Source: Diadema setosum
Taxonomy: Eukaryota > Echinodermata > Echinoidea > Diadematoida > Diadematidae
Direction: 5' to 3'
DNA: 64,000 nt
Assembly: GCA_033980235.1 (NCBI GenBank)
Contig: CM067079.1
Coordinates: 26,989,562 to 27,053,561 of the forward strand
Part shown: positions 10,276 through 24,302 of the stretch, piece by piece
Position numbering within the stretch: the first letter of the stretch is position 1
How the letters are laid out: each line of letters starts with the position of its first letter
Made by a program: the position numbers and the translations under genes
The notes under the pieces: model-generated
The model's database searches: none
Told to the model about the DNA's origin: nothing
The model's input: the letters and a program-made list of their open reading frames with translations, nothing else

Positions 10276-13164
10276 GTGACTTCTTCACTTTTGTAGTGAT
10301 ACAGTTATAGATCCTTTAGTTTCTTTTCTGTAAAGTTTAAATGATTCCAGTTCTGATCCTTTCATTCACTCTTTCAATCAACTAATGATAATGTAATTAT
10401 ACGTGCACACACTTTTTTCCTCCATTTTTTTTTAATTTTGATTTCATTCGTTGCTATGCATTCCACTTAAATGGTGTATGAAATGTGCATCTCCGCTCAT
10501 CACGTACACACGACACATTACAAATGAAATCTTTTGCATAAAAATCCCCAACTTCCCATCTTCCATAAGACAAACAAAAATCAATCTTTCCTCATCATTG
10601 ATTATTAATCTGCCTTTTTTTTGTACGCCTCAATCCTAACACACACACACACACACAAACACACAAACACACACGCATACACGTACACACACATATTTGT
10701 GGGAAAGACAGGAGAATGGCCTCTGTAATGGAATGAAAATTGTCGCATGTAAATTCTCTCCGATTCCCTGATTGTTCCATAACTTTTAGTAAAAAAAAAG
10801 AAAAAAAAAAGAAAAGTTCGCATCTGTATTCTGCAACATGAGCATCACACTATCCTCTGGAGACAGTGGACTCCCAGACAGAAAGACAGAAAGAAAGAAA
10901 GAGACAGACAGAGGAAGAAAAAATAGGGAGGGAAAGAGATGAATAGAAAGGCAAACAGAAAAAGAGATCGGAAAGGAAGAAAATGATGAGAGATAGAGAT
11001 GGCGGGTGGGAAAGGGAGAGAGATAATGTAATAGGGAGAGACAAGCATACCGATAAAGAGAGTCTTACAGAAAGAAAGATGGGAATACAAACCATCCTGG
11101 GTATACACCTCGGATTTACACCCCGCTTTACCGATCGCTCATAACAAATCAATGATCTGTAAAACTTATAGCATCTTGACTTACCCCCTACCTCTTTCCC
11201 TTCGCGAAGTCCACTGCATTGTATACCATCAGCTGGCGAATATATAGATGCAAGAGCATTGAGATCGTATCTTATGGCCACGCACTACTTGTATAGTCGA
11301 TTATTGTAAATAGTTTGCGGTACACCATGGAAGGTGGGATTGAAAATTAAAATTCGTGTTCTTCACCGGTTGAGTTTTAACGAGACTTATATTTCCAGTC
11401 GTCGGGGCAAAGTCTACTAATTGTGAGATCACAGAAACCGAGAAAGCCACTGTATAAATCATTAGGAAGTTCAGACACCTTACTCAGCACCCTTGTAAGA
11501 CACGAAGGGAAAGAAGGAGAAGGGACTTGAGAAAGAATTGAACACGGAATATTGACAAGTTACTTCAACAATCAAGAAACAGCAGTTGGAAAAACAAGTC
11601 CTAAAACTTCATCTGTTTACAACTCTCAGGCAAGATGCAATACATAAAAAAAAAAAAAAAACGAGGACGAAAATGCTAAGAGGAAAGTAAAGCCTTCCCC
11701 AGGACGAGGTTCTCAAATTTCATGAGAAATTGCTACTGGCTACTGAACTCTAGTAACATGTTGGGATCGAATATCTTCATTAATAATCAATCTGTAGTCT
11801 GGGGGCCCTACAGCGTCATAGCATGGAGTGTGGCGGTGACCATGCATTCATGCACCGTGCGCTGACGAATGTTCGTCCGTTCGTTTGTCATTGCGGTTTG
11901 CCAAATCCAGTCACTTCTTTGTCGCTTTCGGGGAAAAAAAAAAAAGAATGACAATGATTTCGTCTCGAGCTGTACGTACATTCATGCATAATTATGTCTT
12001 TGTATTGTAAAGAGCTCAACAAGAGAATTTTTTGTTTTGTTTTGAGTTTGATCATCACACCAAGTGAGATGTCTCGAGTTACCATGACGCCTGGAGGGAA
12101 AGCGACCGCAAACCGCGATGAATGTGCAATGTTGAGGTTTGCGCAATCTTTTTTCTTGTCTTCATTATATATATTTGTGTGTGTGTGTGTGTGTCTTGTA
12201 ATTCGATTCATCGCAATATTTGTCATCCGGCGTATTTCTGTTCGTCAGAATTGAGTTCATTTCTTTCATGAGCATGTCTTTGTGGTTTGTGACGGAATGC
12301 CTCAAGAATAAGCTTGTGTCACATCTATTCTTAACAAGTCAGTTCAATGTCTTTTCTCTCTCTACTATATACCATCTTTTATTTTGAGCATACGTTTCTT
12401 TGGAGCAACTCATCGCGGTTTTTGCGACCTGATATTTCTCTTCTCGGATTTGCAGTTTTTCTTGCAAGTGTTTTCCTTGTTGTGGGGGATAGACTACTTT
12501 TTATTATTATTATTATTATTATTATCATTGTTACAAGCCCTGCTGGCATATTCAGGTAGTGCAACAACGGCTTCGCGGAATTATTACTATTTTTATCATT
12601 TTTTGTTTCGCTTTCTTCTGATCAGTTCCATTATCTTATCTTGATTGCTAGAGTAAGATCGGGACATAAAGTCCGAGAAGCTACATTTTCTGTGGCTTAA
12701 TGCTGTATCTTTCTTTGGTAATTTTCACTATTCACTTGTAGTGTTTTGTAGGGTAGAGCCAGAAAATAAGTCTATTTCAGCCGAGTCATTAACCATTAAT
12801 ATAATAACGGGCATAACCTGGAAACAGTGTTTTCAGGTTGAATATCTCAGCAGTGTTGTCCTAAATGTTTCCCATGTTACCAGTGTTATTAACATGTAAA
12901 AAAAAAACAAAACAAAATACAAATCAAAGTATTATTATTAAAAAGGTTTGCTAAATGCTTTGAAACCAAAGTGTGAGTGATGAGCCTCATAATGTTAAAA
13001 AGTTTTGAAGTTTGTGTGTCCCTTTTACAACCCTGAAAATCCTTTCATAAAGCTCGTAAGAGGTAGGTAATTCAGACCTTTCCTCAGAAAAATAAATCTG
13101 GAAACTTCTTTATAATGGAGGCGAAAACAATTCTACAGATTTCCGATTTATTCATTGGACCCTC

Positions 13165-13167
<3 letters not shown>
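10276..13167. other. intergenic, low-complexity rich, no gene seen
   Basis: It contains a CA microsatellite (10640-10690), a GA-rich tract (10870-11050), a GT run (12176-12194) and an ATT run (12500-12527). Open frames here follow these tracts and have no recognisable domain. Confidence 0.5.

Positions 13168-13194
<27 letters not shown>
13168..13194. repeat. poly(A) run
   Basis: About 27 A residues, with no recognisable retroposed gene upstream. Confidence 0.9.
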
Positions 13195-13200
<6 letters not shown>

Positions 13201-13499
13201 CCGTTACTCTCGGCACAAAAGGGGAGAGTATTCACAAGTGGCATGAGGTTGATTTTTCATCAAAAAAACAAAAACAAAAAACAAATCTGAGGTGTATAAT
13301 TACCTAAAGATTTCAAACAATGTTGGAAGACACAATTCTTCAGTCATGCAAAATTATGCGACATTCGCAAAAGGGATATACAATGTTTAAGCACTCTAAA
13401 GAAAAGAGGAAATTCAATGAATACAGAAAAAAACAACATTTTAAACCAATGGTTTTTTAAGCTCAAAAAAAAAAGTAGATTGGCACAAGTGATCATTTG

Positions 13500-13730
13500 T
13501 TATCAACAGATGCTGTGCAACAGGCACAACTAAAGTTGCAACACAAACAGCCACATTCACAACACACACAACATCAGCAACACCAAACACAGCAACAATT
13601 TTGCCACAGAAAACTACACTCTCAACACGTAACAACCACCAACACAACTACAATCACAACAAGCCCAGTTTCAATTGCAACACATACATCCACAACAGCA
13701 ATTACAAGACAATTTACGTCGATGTAGGGC
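13500..13730. repeat. CAA/CA-rich low-complexity tract
   Basis: Irregular CAA and CAC repeats give Gln/Thr/His-rich translations in several frames. No single frame is preferred, so I treat this as low-complexity DNA. At 13709-13752 it runs into a solo copy of the inverted repeat of the 57621-57934 element. Confidence 0.6.
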
Positions 13731-13752
13731 AATTAGTCAATCAGTTGCAATC
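13709..13752. repeat. solo terminal repeat related to the 57.6-kb element
   Basis: TTTACGTCGATGTAGGGCAA followed by a GTCAATCAGTTGCAA block is nearly identical to the 52-bp arm at 57883-57934. No partner arm is nearby. Confidence 0.75.
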
Positions 13753-14017
13753 ACAACACAGTTTGCACAATTGAAAGACACACATTTACAAGTATTGTAA
13801 CAGACACATGTACCACCTTCCAACCACCATACATCACCTGCTACAAGGACTACTAAAATCAAGCAATAGAGAATAAGGCAATTTTTTAGTAACCGTAACA
13901 GTTAGAAATGTTTTGTTGATTATTCAGTCTCGAGAAATATACTCCATATAGCAACAATCCATATTAGCTATGGTTAATCTTTCCTTCATTGACTTCAAGC
14001 CTCTGAGAACATGAAAC

Positions 14018-14079
14018 GTGGTACAACATGGTGGCAGCCACACACAAAGTGGTACAACATGGTGGCAGCCACACACAAA
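14018..14079. repeat. perfect 31-bp tandem duplication
   Basis: Two identical 31-bp units (14018-14048 and 14049-14079), each containing ACATGGTGGCAGCCACACAC. Confidence 0.9.
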
Positions 14080-14693
14080 GCGAACCAGGAGGTTTGTCTG
14101 TCTGTCTGTCTGTTGAGGGCACAGTCCTTCAACTCCACAATTTGCCGACAGTGCAGCAAAGTGGTCTAACCTGCTATTGCTCTACCATTAACGTTGGCCC
14201 TGTTCACACAACCACAGATGAATTGAAATGCGCATGTACAGTTACATTGTACTCTACCTCTGGCCAGGCATAATGCATAAGTTGGACAATCTAGTGTACA
14301 CTAGCCTTCATAGGACCCATTCACATTCGGAAAATAAGAGCATTAATAGTGGCGCAAATTCATATGATTGCTGTAATGATGGGCAATGATTCCATATTTC
14401 TGCACTCAGTTGCATTTTCTTTCGTGCCACAACACTAAGTCAATACACTCCTAGGGCAGTTGATTTTGGATCAGAGAAGGCGTTGCAACACTTCTTTAAC
14501 GATCATAAATGTTTTGTGTGCGAATCTCATAACTCCTGTCTTCAAATTGCACATATGAAGACTCTCAGACTTGCATTCTCCTCCTGGATTAACTTCTCTG
14601 TGATGATTGGGAGGAGTGTTGCAATGCTCATACTTCTTGAGTGCTATGCCTCTGATGGAGGTAGGTCTGGATCTATGGTACAAATCGTCGGTT

Positions 14694-14765
14694 GAGAATG
14701 ATAAGGGCGTTAAGTTGCCTCTAAACCCGTAGTGTTCGGGACAACTTAACGCCCTTCTCATTCTC
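14694..14765. repeat. hairpin with 24-bp arms
   Basis: The left arm (14694-14717) and right arm (14742-14765) are inverted copies around AGGGCGTTAAGTTG, with one or two mismatches and a 24-base loop. It could fold as a stem-loop RNA or be the remnant of a foldback element. Confidence 0.8.
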
Positions 14766-17007
14766 AGCAGACAAAATTCTCTTATTTTGCAAGTGTGAAA
14801 GGGGTCACAATCATCAGTATCCTTCACATAAAGGCATTCATTGGATGGCTTCCAGAATGAATGTATCTACTCACTATGCAAAGTTTAGAAACAGGAAAGA
14901 GATAGGGGCCATACACAAAAGACAGCAGGATCATACAGTGTACGTGTTATCTAATATTCAATCTGAAATTTTCCTGACATATCAGGCAAGGAAATAAAAA
15001 CAAAAAACAAAAACCCCAAAACAAAAACATTGAACAACAAATTCTTGAAAAGAGGTACAACAAATCTTCTTGAAACTTTTACATACAGAATAGCAAGAGC
15101 TTGGGAACACCTGCCACCTTCGCAGAATTAGCCTTTTTTACCCCTTTACGATGTATTCAAAATTCCTCAGAGTTTCGCTTCCGAACTACACTGTACAAAA
15201 GCAATCCACTGAGCTAGAAGGGCATTAATGCTCCCCCAAACTCTTGGAAAAAAGTGCTCTTCTCTACATCAACTTTCTATCTATTATCAACGGTTGGCAT
15301 TTTGGACAAGCTTCATAGTGGACACAGGAACCCTTTGTAATGGAATTTCGCTCGTGCGATTTGATTACATTACAACAAATGAGCTAGTTCAAGACATATA
15401 CATATGGGAAAAAAGGCCATTACACAGTTTGCATACAAAATTGAATTGCACAGGACCATGGGTTTTGTAACTTTCATACAGAGAAGGAACCCAACTGTCA
15501 TCAACAGTTATTGGAATTCACACAGAACATGACATAAAGAAGATCACCTTTGTCATTGACAAAGCACGAGAATGATGGTGGGGGTGGTAGGGTGGGTTGG
15601 GGGGGGGGAGGAAAGAGGGTGAAAAGGGGATGAGGTACATGGAAGCAGGTGTCTGCAGGAACGATTTGGGGTGCGTAGCCAATGTACAAAATTGTACAAA
15701 ACAGGATAGGACATCATACCCGTCATACATTTCTTATACACTGAACCTGATCTGTACTTAATCCAAACATTAATACTAATGAAAGACACTACATCTAACA
15801 AAATAGAAGGGACTATGGAAAGAGCAAAATGACATTTAACTTTTTCATATACATACTGCATGTTAAGTAAACCCCAAACCCACAAAATCATTTCAATAAC
15901 AGCAACTGTGGTAATCACATAATAGTCCACTGTCATGGGTCCCTGTAAGAGTAGGTACTTCGAGAGATCGGAGTCTGCTGCATTACAGAGTGTAGAATTA
16001 TGTCTGCATACGTAGACTACTCAAATGAAAACGAGGGTGGGGCACTAAAGGACGTATGGGTTAATTTGGAGACAGCGTCCTAGCCAATTCGCTTGCACCT
16101 TATACACATTCCAGCAAAGTGTCATTAGGGGGCCCACGATTAAATTGCATATACTCCAAATGGCAATGAGGCTCAAACACAAATAGGCATGGGTGCATTG
16201 TAATTAGAAAACTCATTTACTACCTGGAAGTTGGATTATTCCTCTGATAGCATTTTAGAAGACGCTCACTCCGGAATGAACTTTTCCCTTGTCTTCTTTC
16301 TTTTTATCACTAAATACTCTATGAAAATGGCATCCCAATCCATGTTAATATATTTTGGGGTCAAAGTTCTGCTTGCACTTTCTATGCACGAAGCAGTACA
16401 ATCTGTACCACAGCATTCCATACATTTTAGACTGTTTCAACAGACAGTAAGCTGTAATAGCACTGTTCACACTGAATAATTATGGCATGTTTCACTACTT
16501 TTGGAGAGCAAAAAGCCTTTTAGGTTAAAAGTTGAATTTAGGTGGAATGAAGCAATCAAAACTGCTGCAAGGACCGTCAATTTGTGCCACATTGCATTTA
16601 GTTCCATTGGACTGCTGAATAATATCTTGGAAATGATAGCTACTACCATTAAAGGGCTAAGCTATTACACAAAAGCTTCTTTTTGGATCCACATATGAAA
16701 CATCTCATCTTTTCCCCTCTCCCCCCCCCCAAAAAAAAAAAAAAACACAAAAAAATCAAAAAAATCAAAACAAATGAAAAATTTATCAAGCGATTCCAAA
16801 CTCAGTTCAAGAAATGTCTGCACTAAAATCACCTCCATAAAGAAGCAACATTACCATTACACTAGTGCAGTAATGCACAATCCTGAATAACAACTTGGAA
16901 AGTGTTCCATACCTTTAAATTCTCTTGGGGGATAAAACTTGCCCTTAAATCACCATTAAAAATTGCAGCATTACTGAAGGGTAAATTGTCATCCTCTGTC
17001 AAGTATG

Positions 17008-17322
17008 CAATGGCAGAGACTCCAACCCATAGCATCTTCTGATCTGGAGATTCTCCCGCCTAAAACCCCTAGCAAACGGGAGACTCCAAGTTGATGTGTG
17101 TGAAGCGCGAAGTTCCCAGGGTTCTAGATGCTCTCTGGTGCTATTAAGGCTTATCTTTTGCAACATACAATAGCAATAAGTAAGAAATCCTTTCGAACGG
17201 GAGACACAGAGCCAGGGCGGGAGAAATTAAATCTCAAACGGGAGAACGGGAGATTTTGCAAAAATGGGTTTTCGGCGGGAGATCTCCCGTCGAAAACGGG
17301 AGGCATGGAGTCTCTGCAATGG
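17008..17322. mobile_element. 303-bp CGGGAGA-rich transposon, copy 1, with 6-bp target duplication
   Basis: The element (17014-17316) begins CAGAGACTCCA and ends TGGAGTCTCTG, and is flanked on both sides by CAATGG. Inside, CGGGAGA or its complement occurs about eight times. The copy at 35429-35732 is over 90% identical by eye and has its own flanking 6-mers. It is non-coding, so non-autonomous. The superfamily is not identified. Confidence 0.88.
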
Positions 17323-19943
17323 TCATGTACTTTCACTCAAAATATGTTGATTTGTTTTAGTGATATGTACATCAGTATCATATCCATCAAACATACAGTA
17401 AGTTGTAATAGCACCTGTAGTAATAAGACCACTACACGCCATAGATTCTCAATGAGTTTAATGCAATGATCGATGCTGGGTAATAATGGGGTTATGTACC
17501 ACTCTGCCATTAGAGAACAGTAGATGGCAGTATAACATATTAAATCTCACACCAGTCAATTAACCATGTGACGCATAGGCTAGATGTTAATGAACTTCAA
17601 ATGACCTTCTCTAGTGCTATCTGGGCTGCGGGTGAAAGGACCAGGTCTTGCAGTGAAGTTCATGCAAGTTGAGCGGAAGAAAGGTGTTATATTACTGAAC
17701 AAAGTCTATGGATTTGAATGCCTTTCTTTATTCAAACTGATGGGAAGAGAAGTGATAATGGTATTTTTCATATTTGTTTTATTACAGTAACAAGCCTTAA
17801 AAGAATAACCTGGTACTATCCATCCCTACTTTCAAAAAGTACCTGAGGTCCATGGCAGCACATCATTCACTTCCAGATCATGGCATTCCCCCTCTTTACA
17901 TTCTATTCCGTGGGCTCTAACTGAGGAGGAATCCATAATAAGATTACAACAGGTCACACAAAGACATGGTCTACAGGGAAACAAATTACTATCACCAGTG
18001 CTTTTTTTGTGTGCTGACATAACTTTGCAAAGTGTACAAACTCCAATAATGACCCAGACACTGTAATTTCTTTTTGGGAGGGGAGCTTGCAATGAACAGT
18101 ACTAGCAATAACTTGACTTGAGTTGATAACAACTGAGATAGTTGCAGCTGATTGGTGTTTTTGTGAGATGGGGAAACAGACAGAAAGAAACACCACTGCA
18201 TAATCAATATCACTTTATAATTAATTGCTAAATTCATTAACCATAATTACCTAACAACCACTTGATTAGAGAATATCCTGTAAAAAAAAAAAATTGATTA
18301 CACATTCATCCAATTTTGATCAAAGCACTTTGCAATGCACCTTTTGCGGCTTGACAAAGGGTAGGGGGTTTCTTGCACGCAACGGCGTCAGACTTAACAA
18401 TCGCACACATTGTCAACTGCTGGTCTTGCTGTTTTCAAGAATGTTAACGCTCATATTCCATCACATCCCATTTTTGTTTGTTTGTTTGTTTTGCTTCTAT
18501 AGTGCAACAAAACATCTCAAATGGCTTAAAGAATTATACTTCACACAGAAAAGCTGCTCGGAATGAAATCCTACGACATGAAAGCAACAGATCTGCAAAA
18601 TTTCGAGTGAAATCAGACAAATATTGAAATACTTATGACAGTCTGAACATCAAATTGTCAAACACAACTTACTACATGACCTTTGACATAGCTGTCTGTC
18701 ATGTGACCATGACATCACCAACATGGAGGTATTCCTTTTACTCTTGTACACAAACATACCAGATATGCCCTCATCGCATTCATTTAACCCAACACTTGCA
18801 GGAGTCTGATAGGACATGCAGAAGGTCTAGTAGGATTTCAGGAACTGGTAGGGAACTGGTTAAGGAGTCAACCTCCTTTCTTCCTTGATGATATGCAATT
18901 ATACACCATCGTACAGATGTACAATGAGAATTGTGACTTTTACAACAATGTAAAAGCAGTAATACTTTTTATATCCTTACTGACATTTGCCTGGTCGCAA
19001 CACTCTTAATATTCCGGCAATATCGGTCCAGAATTTTACCTGTCTCTCGCGACAGTCTCACTAAACTCATGGAATATCTCTCTTAATGGTCTATTCTTGT
19101 TTGAACACTTGAAATATTAGATTCTTCTGAGTCCACTAGAGACCCATTTCTACCCAAGCCATCCTGGCAGAGAAGTGAAAAATGTGAGGAAGTTGTGTGT
19201 CAAATTCATCCCTTAATTCTAACCACTACAACTTGCAGTTCATCTTTATAGCAAACACAAAAAGACAAAAACCAAAGTTCATAGCAAAGGACATCAGCTT
19301 ATCACGGAATCAAATATCATATTTAACCAAATCTTAAAAACTAAGATTCTCAACCACAGATATTAAAACCATCAAATGAACTTACATTTGCACAAATTAT
19401 ACAAAGAAGAATTCCCAAACACCTCGTTCTGCCTATAGTATCGTACATCCAGTGAATCAACAAAATACAATTTTCCAGAAGGTAGTCAAGAGAAAAGTAT
19501 ACATCAGCAATAAAGTCCATAGAATTCTCACAGAACAAAAAGAAATATTTTTTTTTTTTTGTTAGAACAAGAATCTTTTTCAAATATATATATATCTGCT
19601 TTCAAGACATATTCATTTCATCAAAACTTCTAGCATAGACTTCCATTATCATTTTGTATACAAATGTAGCAAAGTAATGACACTTGGCCAATGCAATGTA
19701 CACATAGAGACATGCAGCAGACAGATTCAAACCAACATACACAAAGGACAATCATATCTCGACAAACTTGAAAAAAAAATCTTGCCCTTTTCTATTTTCC
19801 TATCACGCAGGTGATGAAAGTGTAGACTCTTAATTCACTTCTGTAGAAACGACATCTTTACAAACAGATTGAAATTTTGTTATTGAGGTATATTATCTGT
19901 CACAATGAGAGAAGAAATATCTCAAATATATAAATATATGTAA

Positions 19944-19974
<31 letters not shown>

Positions 19975-21334
19975 ATATATCACATCACTGACACTTTGTA
20001 AAAGAGACAAGTTTGTGCAGAGCAGAATAAGAGGCCACTCATGTTGTGTGTTGGTAGTCTCCCGTAATGTATACCCTCTCATAAAAATACAAAGAATAGA
20101 AGTTTTCTTTGTATACACATTTAGTGTCTACGTTGTCCCACAGCTTACCATGAATTGTTCACAGAACACAAAGCTTCATTTCATTCACAGATTTTCCTTT
20201 GTTTATTTTTTCTTCTGCAGAGTAATGACAACTGTCTTACCCAGCCCCCTTATCCCACTGGTAGTGAACTGCAGGTTAATGCAAAAGTTTAGTAGCTCTA
20301 AACCCTACATTGCATGTACTGTCTTGAATAAAAGGCAAAAATCCTACATGAAATAAAACAGCGCTAACAGGTGAATCATCTGCATTGGCATTTTTGTAGC
20401 ATGTTAACATTAAGACTATTCACCCTCATAGCTGAAGGTAATTTACAATTGACAGAATACTCTGACAACCTGCATTTTTTAAACAAGCTATTCCTACAAT
20501 TTCTGTTTGGAGAATACCTCCCTTCATATTGATGAATTCTAGAACGATGAAAAATGCCTTAGCATCGTTTGAACAAGAAAGACGGTACAGCGTTCAGAAT
20601 CTCCCGCAGACTTAAAACACATGCCTCAATTTCCACCACAATCTTCTGCTCACAACATAAGACACAACTTTAGATGTTTATTTTGATATATCACTGAGAA
20701 GACTCTTACACTCATGACAGCATATCAAATCAATAGTTATACTCACAATTCTTCCTCTTTCCACAGGCAGTTATATCAATATGCCAAAACCTCTTTCTCG
20801 CTACCACAAAGTCAATTTCAACTTCTTCCTGAGTAGAAGGTTCCCAGGCACTAACAGACCCTAGCAAGCTTGCATTGCTACTGCATTACTATCTAATCAT
20901 CAACAAATGTGGTTTAGAAAAAAAAAAACCAAAACAGTAACCCAATAACTTTCAGATGCAGAAGGGCATTAACTTGCAAACTTACAAATATCAACCTTAT
21001 GCCCTTGTGTCTCTAAAGTGTTGAATTTTACCATGACACAACTTTGCAGAAACAGGCGTAGACTCGTAACTAGAGAGAATGCGTTCAAACTCATTAGGTA
21101 GTTATCATTATGTCAACGTGTAGTCATAAATATGTCAAGAAAAGGTGAAACGGCAAAGCTTTGAGCAAAGGTCGTTAGTTTAGTGCATAATTCTTTTCAC
21201 TATCTACCTTCCTGCCCACACATTATCCATAAATACCCTCCAAAATGGATGACAGCTCTAGGTTAGAATCATCAAGGCAGACACAATGGGGAATGGAGAT
21301 CATTCCGTCCTCGACATAAGGATGTGTATTAAGG
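17323..21334. other. intergenic, no gene seen
   Basis: This is largely unique AT-rich sequence with short TA runs (19926-19960). Open frames are short and lack domains or splice support. Confidence 0.4.
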
Positions 21335-21411
21335 CGGGTGACAGATTGAACCCAGGACCTCTACTTAAAGACCCCGGGGCCAAAACCACTATACCACATC
21401 CACAACCTCCT
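21335..21411 (-). repeat. tRNA-derived sequence (SINE head or tRNA pseudogene)
   Basis: On the minus strand TGGTATAGTGG (21386-21396) matches the RNA polymerase III A box. GGTTCAATCTG (21342-21352) matches most of the B box, at tRNA-like spacing. The T stem does not pair well, so it is not a working tRNA. Confidence 0.6.
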
Positions 21412-21924
21412 CCTGGTGTATCATTCCTCCTCTAAGGTGCTTTGAAAGATAGGACTGCCCCCTTTTACCATTCTAAATCCCTACAGTGCTATTAGTCCAA
21501 CATATCACACAATGCAAAGTACATAGTGAACATTCATTATAAAGACACGCCCCTTTTAAAAAGGTGTTTGTGTGTTTGTTTAATGGGAAAGGTAATCCCC
21601 TTCCTCACATACCGTACAAAAGTTCATCAGTTCATACACCTATACCATTTATGATACGATTTCTCGTCGAAAGTGAAATTTGGAGTATTTACAGTAATCC
21701 TTACAGGAATCCTTACAGGTGCAATACAGGATGTTTGCTTGTTTTTGGCATATTATCTTGAATAGTTTCACTAAAAAATGAGAGGAGTTGATGTGCACAC
21801 ATTGGCAGTGGATTGACATGGTTTGGCAATAATTCTTGCATGGAATTGATGAATACTAACTGTAATTTCTTGTTCATTTGGAAGATGACTTGTACTTGAA
21901 AATGGCTAAATTAACAGAAGGCAT

Positions 21925-22198
21925 GGTCACACTGGCAAAAGATTGAGAAGTTTAAGATCGCGATCTATCTAAATCTCAAAGTTTTGCAAGTGTGACCACA
22001 AACTTTCCGCGAAACTTTCCGTGAAACTTCTCGATCTGTTTGCAGGCAGTGTCTCCGAAGTGCGATGTCATTGTCATGTACAGATGTGCATTGTTACGTC
22101 ACAATCACTAGCCATCGGATGGCGCACTCTTTCTTGTGCTCGTACCAATGGTCCAAACTTCGCAATCTTAAACTCCTTGATCTTTTGCCAGTCAGACC
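21925..22198. mobile_element. MITE with about 40-bp inverted ends (GGTCNNACTGGCAAAAGAT)
   Basis: The left end GGTCACACTGGCAAAAGAT and the right end, read in reverse complement as GGTCTGACTGGCAAAAGAT, continue to match through AAGTTTAAGATCGCGA-like sequence. No coding capacity and no clear target duplication. Confidence 0.8.
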
Positions 22199-24296
22199 GC
22201 GCAAAGAGTGATGTGACTGAGTTAACAAATTGACTTTTTTTAAAAATACTTTTACATAACTTGATGCAGTCTAATGGATAAAGTGTGTTCTGGGCTCTAT
22301 CAGTGGTTTACTGTTCATCTCACAAGAGACAGCTACGGCAAGGGCCAAATAAATTCAAATAAAGAGTTGGAAACTGTGTTGGACAGTATGTCACCACTTT
22401 GGCAGAAGACATTATTATACAGTAGCACGGTGTCACACTGGATTTGTGATAAAAAAAGTGAAAGTCTGTCCTTAAGAAACATACCTGATTGGACAGTGCT
22501 AGACAAACGTGATAATCCTAGTACTAAAATCTGCACAATACACTTGTAGTTGTGAGCTTTGTTGATTTCGTCACTCTTAGCACACGTGGAAAAAATTCAA
22601 AGTTTCGTTTGAAGTTGATGGCAATCAATGGCAGAATTTACTCTAAAGTGAATCGTTTGGAAGGACAACTCAGGACTTTGGTGAACACTGCTGCAAAAAT
22701 CTGGCAAATTTTAAGAAACTTACAAAAATCTGAATGGAAATTATGTCACTCACATGTCTTGGGTAGCCCTCCTATATTTGCCTTGTCTGTAAGGTCAGGA
22801 AAACACACAGTTTTGTTAGTTTTTGCCCTGTACTCTGAATGATGACAACAACTTTCTATGTCATGATGGTTGTATACAGACAGGTGCCTACTGATCTGTT
22901 CGCTAAAAAAATGTAATATCATGGATATCTACCAAACATGGAATATTTCTCCAATAATGTTGTGGCTATCTGAAACAACCTTGTTGCTGATCGGTGGCAT
23001 ATTTGGACAAATCATTAGCATTCTCGATGCAACCCATTTTCTTATCACTAATCTGATCCTGGTGAAGGTTTTACTGCCACATCTTTCTGTTTATTACAAG
23101 CTACCCTATATTCAACGAGCAAATTGTTGACATCAAATTGATGGTTGATACTCTGTCACTTAATTACACTTGATTTTCTGTTGCTCTTCCATGAAATGAA
23201 TGAATTTGCTTCATTTTCATATCCAGTCCCATACATGCAGCTTTAAAAATATTTTGTTTAGATTCAAATCAAAACAATTAGGCAGGATTAAAGTGGGACT
23301 ACCTGCCGTATCATGATGGAGACTGTATTTCATTTCAATTTGGGAGAAATTGCTTGATGCCCAACTGCACTCGACCTGTTATATCAGGTCACTCGGAGCA
23401 TTGATAACCACAAATCTCTCCTAATACTCTCTATACTCACAGCTGGGGGATGTAATTTACTGAGGCGCATGAATAAATCTTTCAAATTGGGGGCTGAAAT
23501 TGACAGAGATTAATTTCTCTGGTAATAGAAAGTATAATAGAAACATTTTATTGTTTTTGGTGAAATCAAAATTTCTATAATAGTTCTGAATGGAAATATG
23601 TAATACTGACAATTGGATTGTATTTGCGGCTTTCAAATCTACATTTAAGTCAAATTCATCACAAATTTACTGCCTGCGGTGGACGGTGGTAGAATCAGCA
23701 CAACTGTTGCACTGGATGGCAAGATTGTGAATAATATATGGTCAATTCATTTTCAACATACAGAAAGTGGACAGCAAAACTTTTATGGGAAAGAAGAGGA
23801 AATAAAGCTTACTGTCCATTTTTTGTAGTCATCACTTTGAGTGACAGAAAGTATGGAATTAGCGTGGTGAATTTCAGCCTGAATCTCAACTTCAAGACTA
23901 AAACGTATTTTTAGAAATTGCCTTCATCGTGAGCCGTAATTCAATACTGCACTCATGTGAACCATTTCTATAAATTGCAACTCTGAAGTTTGACAAATGT
24001 TTCTACAATCAAACATTTTGTACGCTGTCGACAAAGAGTTGCTTGTCAGAAAGAAGTGCTTTAATTTTCTTTGTGACAAGATCAGTTTATAAATCCGTAT
24101 GAACATAAGAAATCATAAAGTAAAATAAAGAAATACCAATAAATGTGCAAAAAGAGGCATAAGCGTACAAAAAAAAAAGAACTACTAGGATTAAATCTGT
24201 GATGAGATACCAGTATCTCTTTCTTTTCCTTACATTAGACTATCGTACTAGATGAGTTATGAAACATATGTTCCGAACATGCTCACATCTGATCCA
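22199..24296. other. intergenic, no gene seen
   Basis: AT-rich, apparently unique sequence without a supported gene or RNA. Part could be a longer alternative FBXO45 3' UTR. Confidence 0.35.
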
Positions 24297-24302
24297 TTTA
24301 TT
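24297..24302 (-). terminator. candidate FBXO45 polyadenylation signal
   Basis: AATAAA on the minus strand, about 690 bases downstream of the FBXO45 stop. It is the first I see downstream, but the true site is unverified. Confidence 0.3.

Noticed and set aside
13497..13727. Gln/His/Thr-rich frame that could look like a transcription factor segment
   Set aside because: The composition comes from CAA/CAC low-complexity DNA and appears in more than one frame; it runs into a dispersed repeat.
15553..15936. 127-codon hydrophobic frame (minus) that might be a membrane protein
   Set aside because: Low-complexity proline/serine tail from a G-rich tract, no homology recognised, no splice context.
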